This document shows positions 52,249 to 59,590 of a stretch of DNA of 64,000 nt, piece by piece. The position numbers and the translations under genes were made by a program. Source of the stretch: an uncultured Muribaculaceae bacterium (GTDB lineage Bacteria > Bacteroidota > Bacteroidia > Bacteroidales > Muribaculaceae); NCBI GenBank assembly GCA_910585275.1, contig CAJUCW010000011.1, forward strand, positions 40,619-104,618. Reading direction: 5' to 3'. A model generated the notes under the pieces. It saw only the letters and a program-made list of their open reading frames with translations. It was not told the DNA's origin and ran no database searches. Every line of letters starts with the position of its first letter. The stretch's first letter is position 1.

Positions 52249-53712
52249 ATGAATAAACTAAGCATATTTCTGTTAGGCGCAATAGCTTTGGGTTTCACTG
52301 CATGCGATGATGCCCCGGGTATTGCTCCGGTTCAGACGAATCCCCAGCCTCCCATGTATGAGGATTCTCAAATATCATGCGCACTTGACGGGGCTTTTGC
52401 TTCCGGTGATGCCGCATCTGTGATTGACTTGGATCAATATAAGACGGCGAACGACGGAGTGCCGGTTGTGAAATTTACCACTACCGATGCATTCCCAGTT
52501 GGGGCTTATCCGAGTGGAGTTCTTCAGATTTCAAAGTCCGATGAATTCGTTACCTATAAAGAAGTTGATGTGAATGTAGTCGATGGTGTAGGTTATGTGA
52601 ATGTATATGATTGGAATACCGTTCAAGTGGAACTTTTCGGACGAGCAAGAAAAGAGAGAGAGATTTACTATAGAATGGTCGGATATGTTCATCAGGATGG
52701 TGGCGTATATCATATTGGTACCCCCGATACATATTTAGTTTCCGGAAATGCAAAAGTGCTTTGTCTGGATGAAGGCATTGCTATATCTTCGGCTTACTAT
52801 TTCTTGAGCGGTTGCACTAGTTGGAAACTTAATACTGCTGATGCCGGTCAGTATAAGATGTATCATTCTTCTGTAGATCCGATGGATGATCCAGTCTTCC
52901 GTTTTTATTTCAATATTTCGGATGAACAAGGTGAAAACTATTGGAAAATAGCTCCTGCCGAGGCTATGGACGGCGATACCGAGGACTGGGCTGCGGTTTA
53001 TGGCCCCGAGGAGGATGGAAATACTAATCCTACAGGTTTATTGGTAGAAAACGGGAAAGCCGGAAAAATTGTAGGATCAGGCACGTACTGTATTGAGTTT
53101 AACGCCATATCAATGGAGTATAACATCTATAAGACGTCAGATATGCCTTACATGTTTACTCCAGGCACTGCCAATGGGTGGAATATGTATGCTTCCCAGT
53201 GGCTTGCTTGGAACGACGGTAAGAAAGCTTATTTTGGAACAGTCAAAATTGAAGTTGGAGATGGCGTTAAGTTCGTTGATATCGTTAGAACCGGCACCGG
53301 CGGTCCGAGCTGGGACAACAATAATTATGGTGAAGGAAGTGAGGGCGTTCTTGTCAAAGGTTCAAATGACAACATTAAACCGGCAAAGACAGGTCTTTAT
53401 TGGGTGAAAGCAGATATTGCTGCTTTGACTTATGAACTTACGGAAATCACAAGTGTTGGCCTTATCGGAGTAGGTGGCAATTGGAATGACGATATCCAGC
53501 TTACTCCTTCCGACGACCTTTTGAAATGGAGTGCAGAGGTTGATTTGTCTGGAGAATGGAAGATACGCATGAACGGTAATTGGGATTATAATTACGGTAA
53601 CGCTCCGGATGATTTGATTTATGATGCAGGTAATATCAGTGGATATGACGGGCATTACACCGTAACAATGGATTTCAGTGGAAATCTCCCCAAACTTGTC
53701 ATCTCTCAATGA
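52249..53712 (+). CDS. susF: SusE/SusF-like outer-membrane starch-binding lipoprotein
   Basis: This 487-residue lipoprotein has Cys19 (LGFTAC). An N-terminal Ig-like domain is followed by three consecutive modules resembling SusF starch-binding domains (starting near residues 175, 300 and 400: YYFLSGCTSWKL, MFTPGTANGWNM, VGLIGVGGNWND). Each opens with an aromatic-rich strand. It is close in length to the SusF of B. thetaiotaomicron. It is last in the operon and followed by a strong terminator. Confidence 0.82.
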   Translation: MNKLSIFLLGAIALGFTACDDAPGIAPVQTNPQPPMYEDSQISCALDGAFASGDAASVIDLDQYKTANDGVPVVKFTTTDAFPVGAYPSGVLQISKSDEFVTYKEVDVNVVDGVGYVNVYDWNTVQVELFGRARKEREIYYRMVGYVHQDGGVYHIGTPDTYLVSGNAKVLCLDEGIAISSAYYFLSGCTSWKLNTADAGQYKMYHSSVDPMDDPVFRFYFNISDEQGENYWKIAPAEAMDGDTEDWAAVYGPEEDGNTNPTGLLVENGKAGKIVGSGTYCIEFNAISMEYNIYKTSDMPYMFTPGTANGWNMYASQWLAWNDGKKAYFGTVKIEVGDGVKFVDIVRTGTGGPSWDNNNYGEGSEGVLVKGSNDNIKPAKTGLYWVKADIAALTYELTEITSVGLIGVGGNWNDDIQLTPSDDLLKWSAEVDLSGEWKIRMNGNWDYNYGNAPDDLIYDAGNISGYDGHYTVTMDFSGNLPKLVISQ

Positions 53713-53776
53713 TATTATTAAAGAATGATGATAAGTGAATAAGGCAGTACATTCGCTTATTTGATTTATACGACAG

Positions 53777-53807
53777 AAAGGGCCGGCATTTGCAGCCGGC
53801 CTTTTTA
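53777..53807 (+). terminator. Terminator of susCDEF
   Basis: aaagggccggc and gccggccttttt form a GC-rich stem with a short loop and T run, 65 bases after the susF stop. The rest of the gap to 54020 shows GC-rich patches around 53868-53905 but no gene. Confidence 0.85.
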
Positions 53808-54020
53808 GTTTATTTTTAGCTCCTTTTTAGGTTTTTGCTCCCTGGTTTTATCATTGCGGATTTGGCTGCGCGCACGACCGGCCCCGAGTGCCCGGCGCCG
53901 GAAAAGAGGAAAGGAGGTAGAAAAGAGTACATGAAATGGAATTGACTGATTGATGGTTTTTATTAATTTTGTGATTTGAAGGATGGTGATTTGTGTTACT
54001 GATAGTTTGTGCAATATATT

Positions 54021-55037
54021 ATGGAAGATTGTATGAAGGAGGACGTCTTGGATAATTTGTTGACCTATGATGATTCTATCTCTTGGTGGAACCATGGAAT
54101 TATTCATTCACAGCTAAGACGATCCTTTATCCATGATTATAAGAGACCAGGCGTTTATTTGATTACGGTTACTAAAAATGATTCCACCCCCATATTGTCT
54201 TCATTACATGGAAATCCATGTTTGAGAGGAGGAGAATGCCGTGCGGTGCCTAATGATTACGGGCGCTTGGTGATAGATGCGATCAACTACTTTAACCGAA
54301 GGAATGAAACGATAATGTGTATCAGACATTATATAGTAATGCCTGACCATGTTCATTTCACTGTAAGAGTTCTTCAGGAACTGAGATTCCATTTGGGGAT
54401 ATATTTAAGCTATTTATTTAAGGATTGCTCTCATAGGTTGTGGAATTTTATGAGTTATAGAGGTGAGTCTTTTTTCAAAGCCGGTTATAATGACAGGATT
54501 CTGTATCGATATGAGCAATGGCTGAATTGGGATGAATATATTGCGGATAATCCACGAAGAGCATTGTTACGATGTATGTATCCACAATATTATCATCATT
54601 CAACGATAATGAGGCAAGGGGGTGAATTGTATTATACTTATGGAAATTCATCATTGATAACCTATCCTGAGAAGGTTGTGGTAAGATTCACCAGCAAGTG
54701 TTCGTGGAAGGATAATCTTGTGCGTAATGAAATCTGCAGAGAATTGGCAGACGGTGGTTTTGTGCTTGTATCTCCTTTTGTGCATGGATTGGAGAAAGCA
54801 CTTTGGAAAGAGGGACTTGAGAAGGGATGGAAGATGATACGAATTGTGGAAAAGGCTTATGGAAAACGAAGTCATCCTTCAAAGGAAATGCATGAGTATT
54901 GCTCCACAGGAAAGTTGCTGATTGTGTCGTTGAGAAAGATTGGGGAGAGGAGTGCACCGGAACTTAGCAATAGAGATATATGTATGGAGATGAATGCATT
55001 GGCAGAAATAATTGTAGGTGATAAATGGAGATATTGA
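54021..55037 (+). CDS. REP-associated-type tyrosine transposase (Y1_Tnp, IS200-like)
   Basis: This ~338-residue protein has a Y1 HUH nuclease core (about 35-180): YLITVTKNDSTPIL, the HUH motif MPDHVHFTVRV, and GYNDRIL with the likely catalytic Tyr. A long extra C-terminal region (about 190-338) has no motif I recognise. RAYT proteins cut single-stranded DNA at palindromic repeats. The gene is AT-rich relative to neighbours, suggesting transfer. A perfect 22-bp-arm hairpin lies 43 bp downstream and may be its cognate element. The ATG at 54021 is preferred over a GTG at 54009. Confidence 0.8.
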   Translation: MEDCMKEDVLDNLLTYDDSISWWNHGIIHSQLRRSFIHDYKRPGVYLITVTKNDSTPILSSLHGNPCLRGGECRAVPNDYGRLVIDAINYFNRRNETIMCIRHYIVMPDHVHFTVRVLQELRFHLGIYLSYLFKDCSHRLWNFMSYRGESFFKAGYNDRILYRYEQWLNWDEYIADNPRRALLRCMYPQYYHHSTIMRQGGELYYTYGNSSLITYPEKVVVRFTSKCSWKDNLVRNEICRELADGGFVLVSPFVHGLEKALWKEGLEKGWKMIRIVEKAYGKRSHPSKEMHEYCSTGKLLIVSLRKIGERSAPELSNRDICMEMNALAEIIVGDKWRY

Positions 55038-55080
55038 TTTGAAAAATAGGTGATTGTGATTTTGGGAGATGTTTGGTGGA

Positions 55081-55132
55081 AAATGAGTTACCGTGTATAA
55101 ATCCATGGCTTTATACACGGTAACTCATTTTC
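55081..55132. repeat. Perfect inverted repeat, 22-bp arms, downstream of the transposase
   Basis: The arms 55081-55102 and 55111-55132 are exactly complementary, with an 8-base loop. This is longer than needed for termination and resembles the palindromic units that REP-associated transposases recognise. It could also act as a bidirectional terminator. The remaining gap, 55133-55255, holds nothing recognisable. Confidence 0.75.
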
Positions 55133-55255
55133 CAATCATTTATTTTTCATTTTTTTCAATCATGCTTTTGTGTGCTCCTGAATTTTTGCAATTATTTATC
55201 GAGGAGTTGAAAACTTACACAATCTGTGAAGGAGGGGATACGGCGGAAGAGGGCA

Positions 55256-55287
55256 TTTGTAAAAGTGAGGGATTTTCATTATTTTTG
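55256..55287 (+). promoter_or_regulatory. sufB promoter TTTG-N20-TATTTTTG
   Basis: TTTG (55256-55259), 20 bases and TATTTTTG (55280-55287) lead to a ~50-base leader before the sufB ATG. Confidence 0.65.
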
Positions 55288-55343
55288 TGGCTTAAAACCG
55301 TGATTCCCTTTAACTGTGGGGGCGTCGTGGTTGTTCTTATGTT

Positions 55344-56834
55344 ATGATGAAGGATAAAACAGATATGGAAGACGTCAGGAGCGATGCCGCCCCTGATAAC
55401 GGCGACCTCCTGAAGCAGGCCACCGAATCGGAATATAAATATGGCTTTACGAGTGATATAGAGACGGATATAGTGCCTCCCGGACTTAACGAGGAGGTGA
55501 TTCGCTACATATCGAAGGTGAAGGGAGAGCCGGAATGGCTTCTCGATTTCCGTCTTAAGGCTTACCGCTATTGGCTCACCCTGCCTATGCCCCGTTGGGC
55601 GCATCTCAACATTCCTGACATAGATTTCCAGGCGATTTCTTATTATGCCGCCCCTAAAAAGAAGGAGCTGAAGAAAAGCATGGACGAGGTTGACCCCGAA
55701 CTTGTCAAGACTTTCAACAAGCTTGGCATTTCGCTTGAAGAGCAGAAGCAGCTTGCCGGAGTTGCCGTAGATGCCGTCATGGACTCCGTGAGCGTGAAGA
55801 CCACCCACCGCGAGAAGCTTGCCGAACTCGGGGTGATTTTCTGTTCGTTTTCCGAGGCGGTGAAAGATTATCCAGACCTTGTGAAGAAGTATCTCGGATC
55901 CGTTGTCGGTTACCGCGACAATTTCTTTGCCGCCCTCAACTCGGCAGTCTTTTCCGACGGTTCGTTCGTATATATTCCCAAGGGGGTGAGATGCCCGATG
56001 GAACTGAGCACCTATTTCCGTATCAACGCTTCCGGCACCGGTCAGTTCGAGCGTACGCTCATCGTGGCCGACGATGACGCCTATGTCAGCTATCTCGAAG
56101 GATGCACCGCCCCTATGCGCGACGAAAACCAGCTTCACGCGGCAATCGTGGAGATTATATGCGAGGAGAGGGCCGAAGTGAAATACAGCACGGTCCAGAA
56201 CTGGTATGCCGGCGACAAGGATGGTAAAGGGGGAATCTATAACTTCGTCACCAAGCGTGGCCTTTGCCGAGGCCATCGTTCCAAGATTTCGTGGACTCAG
56301 GTAGAGACCGGTTCCGCAATAACTTGGAAGTATCCTTCATGCGTGCTTAAAGGCGACGAAAGCGTAGGGGAGTTCTATTCGGTAGCAGTCACCAACAATT
56401 ACCAACAGGCCGATACGGGCACGAAGATGATTCACATCGGACGCAATTCCAGAAGCACAATCGTGAGCAAAGGCATATCGGCCGGCAAGAGCGAAAATTC
56501 TTACCGTGGACTGGTGAAGGTGGCGAAAAATGCCGACAACTGCCGTAATTATACCCAATGTGACTCCCTGCTTATGGGCAACCAATGCGGAGCTCACACA
56601 TTCCCTTATATCGATGTGCAGAACCAGACCTCGACGGTGGAACATGAAGCCACCACCTCGAAAATCAACGAAGAGCAGCTCTTCTATTGCCGCCAGCGCG
56701 GCATCCCGGCAGAAGAAGCGGTGGCACTGATTGTGAACGGTTATGCCAAGGAGGTTATGAACAAACTTCCGATGGAATTTGCCGTGGAAGCCCAGAAACT
56801 TCTTCAAATCACCCTGGAGGGGAGCGTAGGATAA
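55344..56834 (+). CDS. sufB: Fe-S cluster assembly scaffold protein SufB
   Basis: This 496-residue scaffold of the SUF system builds Fe-S clusters with SufC and SufD. Visible family segments are EPEWLLDFRLKAYRYW, DGSFVYIPKGVRCPMELSTYFRIN, the beta-helix core with EGCTAPMRDENQLHAA, and YTQCDSLLMGNQCGAHTFPY near the C-terminus. Unusually the next gene is phoH rather than sufC. The partners must be encoded elsewhere or upstream of the window's reach. It lies 12 bp before phoH and is likely co-transcribed with it. Confidence 0.95.
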   Translation: MMKDKTDMEDVRSDAAPDNGDLLKQATESEYKYGFTSDIETDIVPPGLNEEVIRYISKVKGEPEWLLDFRLKAYRYWLTLPMPRWAHLNIPDIDFQAISYYAAPKKKELKKSMDEVDPELVKTFNKLGISLEEQKQLAGVAVDAVMDSVSVKTTHREKLAELGVIFCSFSEAVKDYPDLVKKYLGSVVGYRDNFFAALNSAVFSDGSFVYIPKGVRCPMELSTYFRINASGTGQFERTLIVADDDAYVSYLEGCTAPMRDENQLHAAIVEIICEERAEVKYSTVQNWYAGDKDGKGGIYNFVTKRGLCRGHRSKISWTQVETGSAITWKYPSCVLKGDESVGEFYSVAVTNNYQQADTGTKMIHIGRNSRSTIVSKGISAGKSENSYRGLVKVAKNADNCRNYTQCDSLLMGNQCGAHTFPYIDVQNQTSTVEHEATTSKINEEQLFYCRQRGIPAEEAVALIVNGYAKEVMNKLPMEFAVEAQKLLQITLEGSVG

Positions 56835-56846
56835 TTATTTGATTGA

Positions 56847-57830
56847 ATGAACGAAAGAACGATTATAATCGACAGGGTTGACCCGCAGACTTTCTATGGG
56901 GTCAACAACAACAATATAAACCTCATACGCAACCTTTTCCCTAAGTTGCGTATGGCTGCCCGAGGCAATGTGATAAAGGTGATTGGCGAAGACAGCGAGA
57001 CAGCCGAGTTCGAGCGTAAGATAAAGGAACTTGAGAACTATGCCGTGACCTATAATAAGCTCGGCGAAGATGTTATCATAGACGTTGTCAAAGGGGAGCC
57101 ACCGAAACCCGTAGTGGCGGAGGGGGTGATTATCTTCGGGCAGAGCGGCAGGCCGATTGCCCCGCGCAATGCCAACCAGAGCAAGATGGTGAGGAGTTTC
57201 GCCAAAAACGACCTGACTTTCGCTCTGGGTCCGGCCGGCACCGGTAAAACCTATATAGCGATTGCACTGGCTGTGGCGGCATTGAAAAACAAGACGTGTA
57301 AGCGGATTATCCTTTCGCGTCCTGCGGTGGAAGCGGGCGAAAAGCTTGGTTTCCTCCCCGGCGACATGAAAGACAAAATAGATCCCTACCTGCGTCCGCT
57401 CTATGATGCGCTTGAAGACATGATTCCTCAGCTGAAGCTAAAGGAATATATGGAAAACGATACCATCCAGATTGCGCCGCTCGCCTTCATGCGCGGGCGC
57501 ACGCTCAATGATGCCGTCATAATACTTGACGAGGCTCAGAACACAACCAAACACCAGATGAAGATGTTTCTGACCCGTCTCGGCGTGAACAGCCGCATGA
57601 TAATCACCGGCGACGCCACGCAGATCGACCTCCCGCGAAGCGTGCAGAGCGGTCTGCTGCAGTCACTCAGGATTCTTCGTGGGGTAGAGGGCATCGGAAT
57701 CATAGAGTATGAAAAGAAAGACATCGTGCGCCACCCGCTCGTGCAGCGTATAGTCGATGCCTACGAGGCGAGGGAGAAGAAGGTGGATGAGGAATTTGAA
57801 GAAAAACTTGCAGAAAGAGAAAATGGCTAA
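56847..57830 (+). CDS. PhoH-family ATPase (PhoH-like, YbeZ type)
   Basis: This 327-residue protein has an N-terminal nucleic-acid-binding region, Walker A LGPAGTGKT (residues 127-135), Walker B VIILDEAQN and a superfamily-1-helicase-like motif ITGDATQIDLP. PhoH-like proteins are implicated in RNA metabolism and ribosome quality control, often with YbeY. The tail is charged. It overlaps the following gene by eight bases (ATGGCTAA). Confidence 0.92.
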   Translation: MNERTIIIDRVDPQTFYGVNNNNINLIRNLFPKLRMAARGNVIKVIGEDSETAEFERKIKELENYAVTYNKLGEDVIIDVVKGEPPKPVVAEGVIIFGQSGRPIAPRNANQSKMVRSFAKNDLTFALGPAGTGKTYIAIALAVAALKNKTCKRIILSRPAVEAGEKLGFLPGDMKDKIDPYLRPLYDALEDMIPQLKLKEYMENDTIQIAPLAFMRGRTLNDAVIILDEAQNTTKHQMKMFLTRLGVNSRMIITGDATQIDLPRSVQSGLLQSLRILRGVEGIGIIEYEKKDIVRHPLVQRIVDAYEAREKKVDEEFEEKLAERENG

Positions 57831-58971
57831 GATAGGCGATACGGTCCGCTTCCTCAACAGTGTCGGAGGCGGCAAAATTACGAGAATAGAAGGGCAGTTG
57901 GCATACGTTGACGACGGAGGTTTCGAAACCCCCGTGCTCCTGCGTGAAATTGTGGTGGTTCTTCCCGCCGGACATGAAGCTTCGTCGAAGGGCGCGAAAG
58001 TGATGTTTGACCAAAAGGCTTTCGACGACGGCCGCAAGGCACCGGAATCAGTAGCTCCTCCCAAGGAGAAGGAGAAATCATTGCCATCTCCACAGCCGGA
58101 ATTGCCGGTTGAGGAGACGTCACATGGCGAGAAACCGAATATCGTGCTCGCATTCGAGCCGAGCGACGTGAAGCATCTCGACAAGTCGTCGTTCGGTGCT
58201 GTCCTTGTCAACGATTCGAACTATTATCTTGACTTCGCTTTCATGCGGCGCGGTGACGAGGAGCGCGGCTGGACCTTGGTCTTCGCCGGAAATGTTGCTC
58301 CAAACGAGCTGATTGACCTTGCATCGCTCACTTTCGAAGATCTCCCGGGATACGAAAGGATAGCTTTCCAATGCATTGCCTACAAAAAAGACAAGGTTTT
58401 CACGTTGCAGCCTCCGGTGAGCATATCGCGTAAGCTCGACCTTACCAAATTCCATAAGTTCCATTGTTTCCGCGCCGGTATTTATTTCGAGACCCCCGTG
58501 CTTGAAATCCCACTCGTATCCGACGGGGTAGCCACGCGCCCTTTGGAAGTGAACGCTTCGGAGATGGCCGCCGCCATGACGGGTGCAAAGCCGGAAAAGG
58601 ACATGGCGAAAGAACTTTCCAAGAAATATCGTGTAGATGCGGGGCATAAGAAGCCTACGGCATACGGCGACAATCCGCGTAAAGTGCTTCCTCTCATTGA
58701 GGTTGACCTTCATATTGGAGAACTTACCGATTCGCTTGTCGGTATGGAACCCAAGGATATGCTCGAAATGCAGCTCGATGCGGTGCGCCGCCACATGCGC
58801 GACAATGCCGCGAGGATAGGGCAGAAACTCGTGTTTATCCATGGTAAAGGGGAAGGGGTATTGCGCAAGGCGGTGCTCGACTTGTTGAAAAAGGAATATC
58901 CGAAAGCCGAGTTGCAGGATGCGTCGTTTCGCGAATACGGGTTCGGCGCCACGCTTGTTACAATTCATTAA
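57823..58971 (+). CDS. DUF2027 and Smr domain protein
   Basis: This ~382-residue protein opens with a DUF2027/KOW-like segment (AKIGDTVRFLNSVGGGKITRIEG). A Pro/Glu-rich linker and the DUF2027 beta-sandwich follow (about 110-245). A C-terminal Smr domain (about 310-382) carries DLHIGEL and IFIHGKG-type signatures (VFIHGKGEGVLRKAV). Smr domains nick or bind nucleic acids, as in MutS2 and in ribosome rescue factors. Placement after phoH fits an RNA or ribosome quality-control role. The start at 57823 is chosen from the MAKIGDTVRF family start. Confidence 0.85.
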   Translation: MAKIGDTVRFLNSVGGGKITRIEGQLAYVDDGGFETPVLLREIVVVLPAGHEASSKGAKVMFDQKAFDDGRKAPESVAPPKEKEKSLPSPQPELPVEETSHGEKPNIVLAFEPSDVKHLDKSSFGAVLVNDSNYYLDFAFMRRGDEERGWTLVFAGNVAPNELIDLASLTFEDLPGYERIAFQCIAYKKDKVFTLQPPVSISRKLDLTKFHKFHCFRAGIYFETPVLEIPLVSDGVATRPLEVNASEMAAAMTGAKPEKDMAKELSKKYRVDAGHKKPTAYGDNPRKVLPLIEVDLHIGELTDSLVGMEPKDMLEMQLDAVRRHMRDNAARIGQKLVFIHGKGEGVLRKAVLDLLKKEYPKAELQDASFREYGFGATLVTIH

Positions 58972-59010
58972 TGCATAATTCATAATTCACAATGCATAAT
59001 GCATAATTCA
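58971..59010. repeat. AT-rich direct-repeat cluster (atgcataattca variants)
   Basis: Four overlapping variants of atgcataattca/cataattca lie directly after the DUF2027-Smr stop codon. Such arrays are common as short intergenic repeats in Bacteroidales. No spacers are present. The rest of the gap to 59063 is featureless. Confidence 0.6.
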
Positions 59011-59063
59011 GGCAACGGGGCAAAACCTTAAACTTTAAACAAATCAATCGACAACCGACAGTT

Positions 59064-59504
59064 ATGAAATATACCGACAAATGGTGGAGCTATCCTGCCG
59101 AAAGCGAATCGGGCAAGACCGTTATCGTGACCGGAAGGGACTGCATCGACGAATATCGCGAATGTGGCAAATACGGTTACCGCATCACTGTTTCGTGGGA
59201 CTACAATGCGCTTCCCGACGGAATGCCGGAAGAGGATGATGCAAAATTGATGGAAGAGGTGACCGACGCTCTTCTCGACGCTTTCAAGAAAGACCGTGTG
59301 GCTGTCATGACGGGGATATATACCGGCGACGGTAAGCGAGACTGGGTGCTTTACACCAAGAACCTCAAGATATTCTCCTTGGTGTTTAATAAGGCTCTGG
59401 AACCGCTTCCTACCGTCCCGATTGTGATTGATGCCGAGGAGGATGCCGGATGGGAGGAATATATCGACATGCGCGAGGCCACTTACGTGCCCGACGAGGA
59501 ATGA
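59064..59504 (+). CDS. DUF695 domain protein
   Basis: This 146-residue acidic cytoplasmic protein resembles the DUF695 family: WWSYPAESESGKTVIVTGRD at the start, RITVSWDYNALPDGMP and TGIYTGDGKRDWVLYTKNLKIF. Function is unknown. It stands alone between the DUF2027-Smr gene and the amylase and is followed by the second copy of the dispersed repeat. Confidence 0.75.
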   Translation: MKYTDKWWSYPAESESGKTVIVTGRDCIDEYRECGKYGYRITVSWDYNALPDGMPEEDDAKLMEEVTDALLDAFKKDRVAVMTGIYTGDGKRDWVLYTKNLKIFSLVFNKALEPLPTVPIVIDAEEDAGWEEYIDMREATYVPDEE

Positions 59505-59520
59505 CGGCCTTACGTCAATC

Positions 59521-59547
59521 AAACATGCCGGAGGGATGTCCCGGCAT
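59521..59547. repeat. Short dispersed repeat, copy 2
   Basis: This element differs at two positions from 5496-5522. Here the inverted arms atgccgg/ccggcat are perfect, so it can form a hairpin and may also act as a terminator for the DUF695 gene. Confidence 0.6.
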
Positions 59548-59590
59548 CTAATAAGACTTAGCTTTTTTATTAACTAAATATTTTCAAACC

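Noticed and set aside
55215..56276. Minus-strand open frame of 353 codons
   Set aside because: It is antisense to sufB and its promoter.
58971..59010. Possible CRISPR-like array
   Set aside because: The AT-rich repeats overlap directly and have no spacers; no cas genes are present anywhere in the window.
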